DNA from: Chloracidobacterium sp. N
Lineage (GTDB): Bacteria; Acidobacteriota; Blastocatellia; Chloracidobacteriales; Chloracidobacteriaceae
Direction: 5' to 3'
Assembly (NCBI RefSeq): GCF_018304765.1
Contig: NZ_CP072642.1
Coordinates: 169,501-233,500, forward strand
DNA length: 64,000 nucleotides
Below are positions 26,301-34,539 of the stretch, piece after piece. The first letter of the stretch is position 1, and each line of letters starts with the position of its first letter. The translations under genes were made by a program, and so were the position numbers. Below the pieces are notes generated by a model that ran no database searches, was not told the DNA's origin, and saw nothing but the letters and a program-made list of their open reading frames with translations.

Positions 26301-26378
26301 GCCCTGGTGGGTAATGACGAAATGCCGCTGCTGGATGATGGGACAATTGCGGTCCTGAATGAGGTGCTCGCAGAGTGA
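23361..26378 (+). CDS. Large P-loop ATPase resembling the BrxC/PglY/DUF499 group
   Basis: This 1005-aa cytosolic protein has a Walker A, GPPASGKSFLLRLVHALAR, near residue 64 and a Walker B, GIVVIIDSLDDLL, near residue 166. A sensor-like VSATDILL and the segment NLYPLHPMAWDIGSRLRRY follow; a YP.HP motif after the AAA core is also seen in BrxC, PglY and DUF499 ATPases of phage-defence systems. The long C-terminal half is helical, with a CRCG zinc-type cluster near residue 917 and a basic coiled stretch (DRLKRRRQQV). No methylase, PglZ-like phosphatase or restriction gene is nearby. Instead it leads a same-strand run with a 90-aa unknown, PII and Amt. Function unknown; the family link is my inference. 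Confidence 0.6.
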   Translation: MAQKIRDCLSVAEFAPVDFTSPGWEGELLQRALLTYEFGDVLQRLSERLLAPSPAGHRASLLVGPPASGKSFLLRLVHALARSAGRPLGQAARRLQDIHAQLGSRRWHIVSIYGEQVSTSDVTLTPLDYLGRFISYTLASSGSAAVGSNLTAADILMSCRAIPDEEGIVVIIDSLDDLLRNRTPRTAGVVVEMLELLSQVSRQFPLCVYVSATDILLDSARGHRLSPAQVATLLASYTVEYIGENAIPALIGAHLLTKNARQRHAVTQVREQLQRKLPELHLDEQRLINLYPLHPMAWDIGSRLRRYLGGFSFPAFALKAAERIRNRPAESLFTVDEMFDVLEPLLRAAPPLAHAFENYDQSVEAVLPRISQGQRLHTRMLLKAILMHSLAGIPATVRDLTNGILFYDLYGQKPTYKLSAALLQQIRALAKNVIVTGDDPETREYRFPLHPGEALTSLLDAQAASLSDHDPRLSLALLAAASQLFEDFPLGFAEGGDKLWGLRCTHLWHIVRQDVLGVIWEPAQANRGSDHQMRVHFPRRAGQADFDLEAIRAEDLGVHWLPGALDTEDVWALKRLVCLSDPTLLGGVTPADELTQRMFEEVRQAGIALFRRKYLTEGRFVFRSGTVSDVPLPTRPEPWQMWEWLLPLTSPVSPEGMPEALSLDAALWIGHLVAPTRQRVEMCIPDDLDRALAELGAYYHAWRQRDLSKAVETLSQAPEEATDIWEAIQVVRRFDRVASHVRHALMHKSITEEMEEVSLLFDSDLDALWRDRATMEAVYSYSQAQASCEAKLRYLNDSFPTNNPVAERIRSTFKLRGAPAWQLFYPNNRKQVDLAFGAFQPVYAEFYILLHAGATQSNVIEPLCTHLVSSPEWRNLEMLTQLSISRQDFLVDAINEISNLYQMVCTEPVEDILLTQPKCRCGFAPEEAGRLKLAEERALSLVRRGLEIHRDILRGQRDVIRDRLKRRRQQVPPEIIHTIAALVGNDEMPLLDDGTIAVLNEVLAE

Positions 26379-26408
26379 GGCGGCCGGCACGCCCGATGAA
26401 CAACACCC

Positions 26409-26681
26409 ATGGTCAGGACGGAACGAACCTATCTCGGCAAAAGCAACATGATTTTCGGCTCGCGGTACATCACCCAGACCGACGATGACCGGGTCGAGTA
26501 CCGCTACATTGCTTCCTGTGGGCAAAGCTACCTGTTTGAGGTCATTGGAGACGATGTCTATGTCGTGGCCGAGGGGGGCGACTTCGGGGAATTTGAAGCC
26601 TACGCCCGCCATCTGGCCGAGGTGGTCTATCCAGGGCTATCTTCCCAAGCCATTCCAGAAGAAACCGAGGCAGCACCATGA
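26409..26681 (+). CDS. Small conserved-looking protein of unknown function (90 aa)
   Basis: I do not recognise this acidic 90-aa protein. It has a basic start (MVRTERTYLGKS) and a compact beta-rich middle (YRYIASCGQSYLFEVIGDDVYVVAEGG). An amphipathic helix (EAYARHLAEVVYP) and a disordered tail follow. It begins 30 bp after the large ATPase gene, and its stop overlaps the PII start (ATGA, 26678-26681). It is therefore translated between the ATPase and PII and may be an adaptor of either. There is no signal peptide or membrane segment. Confidence 0.65.
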   Translation: MVRTERTYLGKSNMIFGSRYITQTDDDRVEYRYIASCGQSYLFEVIGDDVYVVAEGGDFGEFEAYARHLAEVVYPGLSSQAIPEETEAAP

Positions 26682-27139
26682 AGCTCATCACGGCCATCAT
26701 TCGTCCCGAACGTCTCTCCGATGTCAAAAGCGCGCTGTTTCGCGTTGGCGTCACCGGTTTGTCCGTCCACGGTATCCGGGGACACGGCGGTGAACCGGAA
26801 ATTATCGAGTATGTTCGCGGACAACGCATCGTGGTTGACTTCACGGAAAAAGTCGCGCTGCGCATTGCCGTTTCCGAGCCCTTCGTGGAACCGACCATCA
26901 CGGCCATTCTCACGGCGGCGCGAACCGGGAATGTGGGCGATGGGAAAATCTTTGTTCAACCCCTGGAGCGGGTCATCCGCATCCGTACCGGCGAGGAAAA
27001 CGAGGCGGCCCTGACGCCGCTCACCGCGGACGAGGTACAGGCGCGGGCGCTCCAGGAAACCTCCGGCCAGACAACTTCCGGACAGACAGCTTCCGGCCAG
27101 ACAGCTTCCAGGAAGACAACCGACCATCCTGAACGATAG
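26678..27139 (+). CDS. glnB: PII-family nitrogen regulator with altered T-loop and repeat tail
   Basis: PII trimers sense ATP/ADP and 2-oxoglutarate and plug AmtB. The 153-aa product keeps the core numbering of E. coli GlnB: MKLITAIIRPERLSDV, B-loop ARTGNVGDGKIFV (81-93) and R101/R103 in RVIRIRTGEE. In the T-loop the uridylylation Tyr51 is replaced by Ile51 and Gln39 by Glu39, so classic covalent modification and 2-oxoglutarate coordination look impaired. A 40-residue C-terminal extension contains SGQTTSGQTASGQTA, encoded by four 15-bp repeats (27062-27121). The start overlaps the preceding gene; amt follows after 16 bp, as in glnK-amtB operons. Confidence 0.85.
   Translation: MKLITAIIRPERLSDVKSALFRVGVTGLSVHGIRGHGGEPEIIEYVRGQRIVVDFTEKVALRIAVSEPFVEPTITAILTAARTGNVGDGKIFVQPLERVIRIRTGEENEAALTPLTADEVQARALQETSGQTTSGQTASGQTASRKTTDHPER
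27062..27121 (+). repeat. Four tandem 15-bp repeats inside the PII gene
   Basis: The units are TCCGGCCAGACAACT, TCCGGACAGACAGCT, TCCGGCCAGACAGCT and a degenerate TCCAGGAAGACAACC. They encode the polar S-G-Q-T-(T/A) tail of the PII protein. Because 15 is a multiple of three, slippage would change tail length without breaking the frame. Confidence 0.85.
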
Positions 27140-27155
27140 CTTTGGGTAAAGCGCC

Positions 27156-28451
27156 ATGAACGAGACAGCGATTTCATCCGGGGATACCGCGTGGCTGCTG
27201 GTTTCCACTGCGCTGGTGTTTCTCATGACGCCCGGACTGGCCTTTTTCTACGGCGGACTGGTCAGCCGGCGGCACGTGCTCAACACCCTGATGATGACCG
27301 TCGGTGCGCTGTGCGTGGCCGCCATCATCTGGGTGCTGGTAGGTTACTCCCTGGCCTTTGTGCCCGGCGGGGCGCTGGTGGGCGGCCTGGCCTGGGTGGG
27401 CTTCCAGGGCGTGGGCGACGCGCCCCAGAGCGATTATGCCGCCACCGTGCCGCACCTCGCCTTTGCGGCCTTTCAGGGCATGTTTGCCGTCATCACCCCG
27501 GCGCTCATCGCCGGGGCGGTGGTCGGGCGCATGGACTTCCGGGCCTTTCTGCTGTTCGTTGCCCTGTGGTGTCTTGCGGTCTATGCCCCGGTGGCGCACT
27601 GGGTATGGGGCATCGGGGGGTGGATTCGCGCTTCGGGGGCGCTGGATTTTGCCGGTGGCACCGTGGTTCACATCACCGCCGGCTGTGCGGCGCTGGTGGC
27701 CGCGGCGCTCGTCGGCGCGCGTGCGGATGTCAAGCGTGCGCCTCTGCGTCCGCACAATGTGCCCTTCGTTCTGCTGGGGGCGGGGTTGTTGTGGTTCGGG
27801 TGGTTTGGTTTCAACGCCGGTTCGGCGCTCACGGCGGGCGGTCTTGCCAGTCTCGCGCTCGTGACCACGCACCTGAGCGCGGCGGCGGCGGTCCTGATGT
27901 GGCTGGCCATCGAAGTCTGGCGCACTGGGAAAGCCACGGCCGTTGGTGCGGCGACAGCCGCGGTCGTGGGGCTGGTCGGCATCACGCCGGCGGCCGGTTT
28001 CGTGTCACCCTTGGCCGCCATGGTCATCGGCGGTGTAACCTCGGCCGTGTGCTATGCAGCGATCCAGTGGCGCAGCCGCCTCAGCCTGGATGACACCCTC
28101 GATGTCTTTGCCTGCCATGGCGTCGGCGGCATGTGCGGCGCTTTGCTGACCGGCGTCTTTGCCCGGCAGTCCCTCAACGAAGCCGGGGCGGATGGTCTGC
28201 TGGCAGGCAACCCGAAGTTGCTGCTGACCCAGTTGATGGCCGTGGCGGCCACGCTGGCCTACACGCTGGTTGTGACGTTCGTCCTGCTGAAGCTCGTGGC
28301 CCTCATTGTGCCGCTGCGCCTGTCTCCGGCGCAGGAGCGGGAGGGCATTGACCGGTCGGTGCATGGCGAAGCGGCCTATCACGAGACGACCGGGGATGAT
28401 TTGTTTGACCTTGGCGCGGCCTCGGACAACCTTGATCCAGCCGTGATGTAA
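27156..28451 (+). CDS. amt: Ammonium transporter (Amt/MEP/Rh family)
   Basis: This trimeric channel conducts NH3/NH4+ across the inner membrane. The 431-aa product has 11 predicted helices. The twin-His pore residues are in DFAGGTVVHITAG and in CHGVGGMCGALLTG, and the family signature GWFGFNAGSALTAGG is present. The N-terminus (DTAWLLVSTALVFLMTPGLAFFYGGLV) carries the first helix directly, with no separate signal peptide. It lies 16 bp after the PII-type gene, and the pair is expected to interact through the PII T-loop, which here is divergent. Confidence 0.96.
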   Translation: MNETAISSGDTAWLLVSTALVFLMTPGLAFFYGGLVSRRHVLNTLMMTVGALCVAAIIWVLVGYSLAFVPGGALVGGLAWVGFQGVGDAPQSDYAATVPHLAFAAFQGMFAVITPALIAGAVVGRMDFRAFLLFVALWCLAVYAPVAHWVWGIGGWIRASGALDFAGGTVVHITAGCAALVAAALVGARADVKRAPLRPHNVPFVLLGAGLLWFGWFGFNAGSALTAGGLASLALVTTHLSAAAAVLMWLAIEVWRTGKATAVGAATAAVVGLVGITPAAGFVSPLAAMVIGGVTSAVCYAAIQWRSRLSLDDTLDVFACHGVGGMCGALLTGVFARQSLNEAGADGLLAGNPKLLLTQLMAVAATLAYTLVVTFVLLKLVALIVPLRLSPAQEREGIDRSVHGEAAYHETTGDDLFDLGAASDNLDPAVM

Positions 28452-28473
28452 CCGTAGCCAGATTGGTGTTTTC

Positions 28474-28935
28474 GTGGAACCTATCGCGCGACTTCTCCCG
28501 GAGCTGATCCGGCTGTCCAACGGGCAGCCGGAAGTGCTTTCGGCCGCCTGCTGCGCGGCCTGGGCGCTGTCGGTCGGCGAAGCCACCCTGCGGGCCAGCC
28601 GGGCGGTGGCGCTGACCGACCGTACGTTGACCGTGGCTGTCCAGGACGCCCGCTGGAAACGCCAGCTCGAAGTGCTCGCACCCCAGATTCTGTTTCGGCT
28701 CAACGGTCTGCTGCGGCAACCGCTCGTGACCCGGATTCACATCATCGTGGACAGGAAGTTCATGGTGGCTGAAACCCGGCGGCCGGCGGCGCTGCCGGCC
28801 GTGACACTCCCGGAGGAACTGCCGGAGGAACTGGTGGACGGCGCCAGCGTCATCCACGATGCGGCTTTGCGCGCCCAATTTCTGCGGCTGGCCGCAGCCT
28901 GCCTCGCCCGTGACCGTCTGACAGAAAACCCCTGA
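28474..28935 (+). CDS. DUF721/DciA-like protein
   Basis: The 153-aa product has the DUF721 core: an N-terminal helix, WALSVGEATLRASRAVAL, LTVAVQDARWKRQLEVLAPQIL and a VTRIHIIVD strand. DUF721 includes DciA, which helps load the replicative helicase in bacteria lacking DnaC/DnaI. The domain also binds nucleic acid in other contexts. The start is GTG 28474, 22 bp after amt, so it is probably co-transcribed although unrelated to nitrogen control. Assignment as DciA rather than another DUF721 member is not certain. Confidence 0.72.
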   Translation: MEPIARLLPELIRLSNGQPEVLSAACCAAWALSVGEATLRASRAVALTDRTLTVAVQDARWKRQLEVLAPQILFRLNGLLRQPLVTRIHIIVDRKFMVAETRRPAALPAVTLPEELPEELVDGASVIHDAALRAQFLRLAAACLARDRLTENP

Positions 28936-29076
28936 CCGGGGAACGCGCCGGGGAACGCGCTCCACTGCCGGTTACGGCAGGGTGTCGTGCATCCGGCGCG
29001 CCGAAGCGTAAACTGGGGGCAACACTCCATTCCGGCTTTTCCAGTCTGGGCGGCCAGCGGCAAGCCCTTTGCACTC

Positions 29077-30444
29077 ATGTTTGTTTGCGCTGTTTGCCAC
29101 TATGCACTCGATGACGACCTGCGCGTTCCCGCCTCGGCGATGTCACGCTTTTCACGGGATGTGCTGCACCTCAACCTGCCGCACTGGGACGAGCGCGAAG
29201 GTGTCTGCCGCGACTGCCTCGAGCGTTTTACCCACGCCCGGTCACGGGTAGGTCTCTATCTGCCCACTCCCGGCGGCGTGACCCTGCCCAAGTTCAAAAT
29301 TCTGCCCACTCCCCTGCGGCTTGGGGCCAGCCCACGCTATACGGGCCGTGGTGTGACCATCGCCTTTCTGGATTCGGGCTTTTATCCGCACCCGGACATC
29401 ACCCAACCGGTCAACCGCATTCTCCACTACCACAGTGTGCTGACGCGACGGGCGGACCTCGCCGAGCTGGCCACGCCGGATGACTCCAGTTGGCATGGTT
29501 TGATGACCTCGGTCGTGGCGGCAGGCAATGGCTTTCAGTCCAGAGGGCTGTATCGCGGGATTGCTTCGAGCGCGAAACTGGTGCTGGTCAAGGTGGGCAC
29601 CACCCGCCGGATTTACCACGACGACATCCGGCGTGGTTTGGACTGGGTGTACCGCCACCGGCACCGCTTTGGTATCCGCATCGTCAACATTTCCTGCGGC
29701 GGCGATTATGAAGCCTCGTACCTGACGGATCCGCTCTCCCAGGCGGCTGAGCGGCTGGTCAAGGCCGGCGTGGTGGTGGTGGCGGCCAGTGGCAACGCCG
29801 GGCACCAACGGGAGCATCCTGTCCTACCGCCGGCCAGTGCTCCGTCGGTCATTGCCGTCGGCGGTTTTGACGACAAAAACACCCTCGACCCCAACGAACA
29901 CGACGTGTATCACTCCAGTTACGGCGTGACGGTGGACGGTCTTCAGAAGCCCGAAATCATTGCACCGAGCATCTGGATTGCCGCGCCCATTCTGCCGGGG
30001 ACGCCGACCGCCCAGCAGGCCGCCCTGTATGAGCAACTCAGCCGCGCGCCGGATGGCGAACTGCGGGCCATTCTGGCGCAGCACACCGGGATTGACGCCG
30101 AACTCGATGCGGCCGCGCACCTGGAGCCGTACCAACTGCGCCTGCTCGTGGAAGGCAAGATGCGCAACGAAAAGGTCATTTCCGGGCACTACAAACACGT
30201 GGACGGCACTTCATTTGCCGCACCGATTGTTTCCTCCATCGTGGCCCAGATGCTGGAAGTCAATCCGCGCCTGACGCCGCAGCAGGTCAAGCGCATTCTC
30301 ATCCGCACGGCGCGGCGGTTGCCCAATATCGAAGCCGACCGCCAGGGGTGGGGCGTGGTCAATGCGCGGCTGGCCGTGGCGGCCGCGCTCAATGGCGGCG
30401 ACATCCTGCCTTCAGGGCACGACTTCCACCTCAACGGGCTGTGA
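29077..30444 (+). CDS. S8 subtilisin-like serine peptidase with N-terminal zinc-knuckle
   Basis: The 455-aa product has the full catalytic triad: Asp99 (GVTIAFLDSGFYPH), His140 (SSWHGLMTSVVAAG) and Ser379 (DGTSFAAPIVSSIVA). The oxyanion Asn240 is in VVVAASGNAGH. There is no signal peptide or long propeptide. Instead residues 4-47 hold a CAVC...CRDC pair of knuckles that could bind zinc, so the enzyme looks cytosolic. ATG 29077 starts directly before this motif; an upstream start at 28987 would add 30 Pro/Ser-rich residues. Its 3' end overlaps the convergent lipoprotein gene by 33 bp. Confidence 0.88.
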   Translation: MFVCAVCHYALDDDLRVPASAMSRFSRDVLHLNLPHWDEREGVCRDCLERFTHARSRVGLYLPTPGGVTLPKFKILPTPLRLGASPRYTGRGVTIAFLDSGFYPHPDITQPVNRILHYHSVLTRRADLAELATPDDSSWHGLMTSVVAAGNGFQSRGLYRGIASSAKLVLVKVGTTRRIYHDDIRRGLDWVYRHRHRFGIRIVNISCGGDYEASYLTDPLSQAAERLVKAGVVVVAASGNAGHQREHPVLPPASAPSVIAVGGFDDKNTLDPNEHDVYHSSYGVTVDGLQKPEIIAPSIWIAAPILPGTPTAQQAALYEQLSRAPDGELRAILAQHTGIDAELDAAAHLEPYQLRLLVEGKMRNEKVISGHYKHVDGTSFAAPIVSSIVAQMLEVNPRLTPQQVKRILIRTARRLPNIEADRQGWGVVNARLAVAAALNGGDILPSGHDFHLNGL

Positions 30445-31521
30445 CCGTTCGCTTTCATTCCCGAACACATCCACCGCCGTGACGAAGTAGAGATAGACCC
30501 TGCCGCGTACGCCGGTCAGGTCCTGGAAGGTCGTGCGCTGGATGGGAGTCGGCGTCAGCCGGGTCGGTGGGTCATTCGTGCCGCGTTCGCGGCGATAGAT
30601 GATGTAGCCCCGCAGGTCCTTCTCCGGGCTTGACGGGAAAAAGAGATTGACGATGCCGGCCGCGGAAGCGCCGGTCACGTTGGTTGGCGCTGCCGGCGGG
30701 AAGGTATCCACGGGGCGGACCCGTAGCGCCGGCGACGGGCGGCTCTCCACCGGCGCGCCCTGAACGTAGCTCACCGCCCGCACGACGTACTCATACTCCT
30801 CGCCAAACGTGAAGTCTGTCTCGGCAAACTGCGGGGTGGGCAGGGGCGCGCCATTGCGCCGGGATTCCACGGCGCTTCCCGCAGCGCGCCGATAGACGTT
30901 GAAGCGCACCTCCGTTGCCGGAGAGGCGTCAAGGTTCTGCTCCGGCGGTTGCCACTGAAGACGGATGGCTTCCTGGGTGACTGTGGCCTGCACATCGCGT
31001 GGCGGCTGCGCCACGGACAGCGCCGGATAGACCATGACATATCCCGACAGGGGGGACGGGCGCCCACGGGCATCCACCAGCCGGATGGCATACCGAATCC
31101 GTTTGTCTTTCCAGCTTGTGTCCTGGGGATCGAAGGCATCCACGTAGGCCGGCCCCGCGCCGGAAGACAGCTCCTGACCGGTAAGCGACCCGATGAGCCG
31201 TGCGTCCTGCACGAAGCGGTCTTCCGGCAGCGCCAGCGGCGCGTTGCGGGGTTCAATCCGGCGCAGAATATCGGCGCGCGCGGCCCGGTCGGCGGCGACA
31301 AAGCGCACCACGATCTGCTCGCCGTACTGGGTGGCGGTTGGCTCGCCGGCCGCCGCCAGCGTGAAGCGCGGCGGAGGTACGGGCGGCCCAACCTTGGCGC
31401 AACCGGCGCTGCCCAGCGCCAGCAACAGCCCACCCCAGGCCAGCCAGAGCCGGGCGGTCTGCCGCCAGCCCAAGTGGGGCTGCGGCTCCCCGTCAGAGGA
31501 TGTACTTGCTGAGGTCTTCAT
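30412..31521 (-). CDS. Lipoprotein with fibronectin type III domains
   Basis: From ATG 31521 the 369-aa product starts with a basic stretch, a hydrophobic helix and a lipobox (LLALGSAGC). Two or three FN3-type beta sandwiches follow, recognisable from [48 protein letters not shown] and [10 protein letters not shown]...[15 protein letters not shown]. It is likely a periplasmic or surface lipoprotein that binds polymers or proteins. Its start lies inside the hslU 3' end (29-bp overlap), so it is probably translated from the hslU message. An upstream start at 31617 would read far into hslU and is rejected. Confidence 0.72.
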   Translation of the reverse strand: MKTSASTSSDGEPQPHLGWRQTARLWLAWGGLLLALGSAGCAKVGPPVPPPRFTLAAAGEPTATQYGEQIVVRFVAADRAARADILRRIEPRNAPLALPEDRFVQDARLIGSLTGQELSSGAGPAYVDAFDPQDTSWKDKRIRYAIRLVDARGRPSPLSGYVMVYPALSVAQPPRDVQATVTQEAIRLQWQPPEQNLDASPATEVRFNVYRRAAGSAVESRRNGAPLPTPQFAETDFTFGEEYEYVVRAVSYVQGAPVESRPSPALRVRPVDTFPPAAPTNVTGASAAGIVNLFFPSSPEKDLRGYIIYRRERGTNDPPTRLTPTPIQRTTFQDLTGVRGRVYLYFVTAVDVFGNESERSQPVEVEVVP

Positions 31522-32887
31522 CCTGCACGATGCCGGCCAGAACCTTGCGGACGTATTCGGCATCCACGCGGAAGTGCTTGTCTTCCAGGTCGGGTGCCGT
31601 GAAGGACACCTCATCAAGCACCTTTTCCATCACCGTGTGCAGCCGGCGGGCACCGATGTTTTCGGTATTCTGATTGACGGTGTAGGCAAAGTCGGCGACA
31701 GCTTCAATGGCGTCATCGGTGATTTCGAGTGTGACGCCTTCCGTTTCGAGCAGGGCAATGTACTGCCGGATGAGTGAGTTGCGCGGCTCGGTCAGAATCC
31801 GTTTGAAGTCTTCCTTGGTCAGGGGATCGAGATTGACGCGGATGGGAAAACGTCCCTGAAGCTCCGGGATGAGGTCCGAGGGTTTCGAGACGTGAAAGGC
31901 CCCGGCGGCAATGAACAGGATGTGGTCCGTCCGCACCATGCCGTAGCGCGTGTTGACCGTCGTGCCTTCGATGATGGGCAGGATGTCGCGCTGGACGCCT
32001 TCGCGGGAAACATCGGGGCCACTGCTGTTTTCGCGGCCGGCAATCTTGTCAATTTCATCCAGAAACACGATACCGGATTCCTCGACGCGCTCGACAGCGA
32101 GGCGCGCCACCTGATCCATGTCCACCAGTTTTTGCTCTTCCTCCTGGGTCAGGTACTCTACGGCCTCCCGTACGGACATGTTGCGCACCTTCGTGCGCGT
32201 TCCTGGAAACATGCCCGGCAGCATGTCCCGCAGGTTGATGTCCATTTCCTCGATGCCCTGGGGCGTGATGATTTCGATGCCGGAGGGAAAACCACGTTCC
32301 TTGACCTCGATTTCCACAAGCCGGTTGTCGAGCCGGCCTTCACGCAACTGCTGGCGGAGTTTTTCGCGCGTCCGCTGGAAGGCGGCTTCATCCTCCGGCG
32401 CGGCGGCCTCACTGTCACGGCGGGTTGGGAGCAGGATGTCCAGCAGCCGTTCCTCGGCGTTCTGGCGGGCCTTTTCCTCGATTTCCGCAATCTTTTCCTC
32501 CCGCACGAGGTCAATGGCAATGTCCACGAGATCGCGGATGATGGATTCCACATCGCGCCCGACGTAGCCGACCTCGGTAAACTTCGAGGCTTCGACCTTC
32601 AGAAACGGCGAGTTGGCCAGACGCGCCAGACGCCGGGCGATTTCGGTTTTGCCCACGCCCGTCGAGCCAATCATGATGATGTTTTTCGGGATGACATCCT
32701 GTGCCAGGTCGGGCGGTAACTTCTGGCGGCGGATACGGTTGCGCAGTGCAATGGCCACGGCCCGCTTGGCAGCGGCCTGACCGACAACGTGTTTGTCAAG
32801 TTCCTGGACAATTTGGCGGGGTGTCAGATCATCGAGGCGCGGCGTATCTTCGACCGTGCCGGGGAGGTAAATGACCATGGGTGTCAT
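31493..32887 (-). CDS. hslU: ATP-dependent protease ATPase subunit HslU
   Basis: HslU (ClpY) is the AAA+ unfoldase of the HslUV peptidase. The 464-aa product has [17 protein letters not shown], Walker [16 protein letters not shown] near residue 76 and the pore-loop motif [11 protein letters not shown]. The charged I-domain spans about 115-240, Walker B is [10 protein letters not shown], and a C-terminal SKYIL tail matches the segment that docks into HslV. The intact tail implies a functional HslV partner, but hslV is not adjacent: arsC lies upstream on this strand. ATG 32887 or 32878 could be the start. Confidence 0.95.
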   Translation of the reverse strand: MTPMVIYLPGTVEDTPRLDDLTPRQIVQELDKHVVGQAAAKRAVAIALRNRIRRQKLPPDLAQDVIPKNIIMIGSTGVGKTEIARRLARLANSPFLKVEASKFTEVGYVGRDVESIIRDLVDIAIDLVREEKIAEIEEKARQNAEERLLDILLPTRRDSEAAAPEDEAAFQRTREKLRQQLREGRLDNRLVEIEVKERGFPSGIEIITPQGIEEMDINLRDMLPGMFPGTRTKVRNMSVREAVEYLTQEEEQKLVDMDQVARLAVERVEESGIVFLDEIDKIAGRENSSGPDVSREGVQRDILPIIEGTTVNTRYGMVRTDHILFIAAGAFHVSKPSDLIPELQGRFPIRVNLDPLTKEDFKRILTEPRNSLIRQYIALLETEGVTLEITDDAIEAVADFAYTVNQNTENIGARRLHTVMEKVLDEVSFTAPDLEDKHFRVDAEYVRKVLAGIVQDEDLSKYIL

Positions 32888-33050
32888 GCGGGCGGGATTG
32901 GAGGTGTCACGTTCCCATCCTGAAACGGTAACGGGGCAGTGGGGCCACGTCCGTGCACATAATCCGATTGCCCGGTCTTGTCAACAGACGGGCGGCGGGA
33001 GCAAAGCCGTCTGGAAAAGGATTCGTTGAACCGCCCGCGTGCCGTCAACC

Positions 33051-33452
33051 TCACGGCTGGACGTTCTGCAGCCAGGTCGGAATGGCCTCCAGCATTTCGT
33101 CGCGCACGCGGCGAAAGTCAGCCAGATCGTCCGTTTGGGCCGGATCAAAGAAGCTGTGGTGCCGTTTCCGCCCCGTCCCCAGCCATACCGGACAGTCCTC
33201 GGCGGCCGCGTCACAGACGGTCACGACCAGATCAAAGTCCTGATCCTGAAGTTCATCGGCATGCTTGGAGCGCCCCGCGTGCCGGATACCGATTTCTTCC
33301 AGCACGGCCAAGGCTTTGGGGTGCACGTAGCCGGCAGGCCGGGTGCCGGCGCTGAACGCCTGCCACTCACCGGCATACCGGGCATTGACGATGGCTTCCG
33401 CCATCTGCGAGCGGCAGGAGTTACCGGTACACAAAAACAGCACCTTCTTCAT
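33051..33452 (-). CDS. arsC: Arsenate reductase, low-molecular-weight phosphatase type
   Basis: This 133-aa protein has the P-loop CTGNSCRSQ (Cys8), an internal VVTVCDAAAEDCP region with the second and third redox cysteines, and FFDPAQ near the end with the catalytic Asp. That is the thioredoxin-coupled ArsC pattern, which reduces arsenate to arsenite. No arsB, acr3 or arsR is nearby, so it may simply be a resistance housekeeping gene. It lies between the polyprenyl synthase gene and hslU on the same strand, with a 31-bp upstream gap. Confidence 0.9.
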   Translation of the reverse strand: MKKVLFLCTGNSCRSQMAEAIVNARYAGEWQAFSAGTRPAGYVHPKALAVLEEIGIRHAGRSKHADELQDQDFDLVVTVCDAAAEDCPVWLGTGRKRHHSFFDPAQTDDLADFRRVRDEMLEAIPTWLQNVQP

Positions 33453-33483
33453 GCGGTTGTCCCCCGGCTGTCAGTGCCGTGCG

Positions 33484-34539
33484 TCAGTGTCGCCGTTGCA
33501 GCATAAAGTCAGCGTACATGTCAAGCAGCTTCCGGTGCGGCCCGGCCGGCAGGACGGACAGGTGCTGCCTGGCGTCCACCAGGTAACGGATGGCGAGGTC
33601 ACGGGCAAAGGCAATCGAGCCGGTTTCCTCGAGCAGGGCAATGGCTTCGGGCAGCTCTCCATTGAGATCGCGTTTGCCCAGCAACTCCAGGAAGCGACGG
33701 CGGGCCGCGGGTGATGCATGCTGGAGAAAGTGAATGACGATGAGGGTCTTTTTGCCCTCACGGATGTCGAGTCCGAGCGGCTTGCCGAGGCGCAGCGGGT
33801 CGGCCTGCAGGTCGAGCACATCATCCCAGATTTGAAAGGCTGTGCCGATGTTCTCCCCGAAGGTCGCCATGGCCTGCAGGTCGGCTTCGTCGGCGTCGGC
33901 TGTCAGCATCCCGAAGATGCAGCTTGCCCGGTACAGCGCCGAGGTCTTGCGGGCGGCCATGCGCAGGTAGTCTTCAATGGTCAAATCCGGGCGGCGCTCA
34001 AAGTAGAGGTCATCGAACTGCCCGTAGCACATCTGTTTGGCGGTTTGGCCTAGGATGTGCACCATCCGCAGGGCATGGTGGCGGATGCGGGAAGCCTGCT
34101 CGACGGCTTTGGCATAGAGCAGGTCGCCGACCAGCAGGGAAAGATTCAGCCCGAAGCGGGTGTGGAGCGTGGGGCGGCCGTGCCGTTCGGGGCTGCCATC
34201 CATCATGTCGTCGTGGATGAGCGAGAGATTGTGCAGGTACTCCACGGCCAGCGCCGGTGGCAGGGCTTCTTCCAGCGTGCCGCCCGCGGCCTCGGCCGTG
34301 GTGATGACCAGAAACGGACGGAGCCGTTTGCCCTTGCCGTCAAAGAGGTGCATGACCGCCTGCCGGAGTTCCGGCTGCGTGACTTCGCTCAAGTCCTCGG
34401 CTATTGCCGTCTCGACGAGGTGGGCAACCGTCTGAATCCGCTCGACAAGCGGTGTGAAGGACAGCGGCAGGGAAAGACTGGGCGGTACGATGGACAATCC
34501 ATTGGTGGTCGGCACCGCGTTGGCGGGCACATGTGTCAT
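33484..34539 (-). CDS. Polyprenyl (geranylgeranyl-type) diphosphate synthase
   Basis: This trans-isoprenyl diphosphate synthase condenses IPP onto allylic diphosphates. The 351-aa product has the first Asp-rich motif HDDMMD (D110-D114), the second, WDDVLD (D239-D243), and GKRLRP (69-74) for IPP binding. GGPP here would feed bacteriochlorophyll tails (the BchP substrate) and carotenoids; longer products would serve quinones. Product length cannot be decided from sequence. Its ATG overlaps the stop of the small TPR gene upstream (4 bp), so the two are translationally coupled. Confidence 0.85.
   Translation of the reverse strand: MTHVPANAVPTTNGLSIVPPSLSLPLSFTPLVERIQTVAHLVETAIAEDLSEVTQPELRQAVMHLFDGKGKRLRPFLVITTAEAAGGTLEEALPPALAVEYLHNLSLIHDDMMDGSPERHGRPTLHTRFGLNLSLLVGDLLYAKAVEQASRIRHHALRMVHILGQTAKQMCYGQFDDLYFERRPDLTIEDYLRMAARKTSALYRASCIFGMLTADADEADLQAMATFGENIGTAFQIWDDVLDLQADPLRLGKPLGLDIREGKKTLIVIHFLQHASPAARRRFLELLGKRDLNGELPEAIALLEETGSIAFARDLAIRYLVDARQHLSVLPAGPHRKLLDMYADFMLQRRH

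Noticed and set aside
23361-26378. Complete BREX/Pgl defence locus
   Set aside because: Only a BrxC/PglY-like ATPase is seen; no PglX, PglZ, BrxA/B or other defence component is adjacent.
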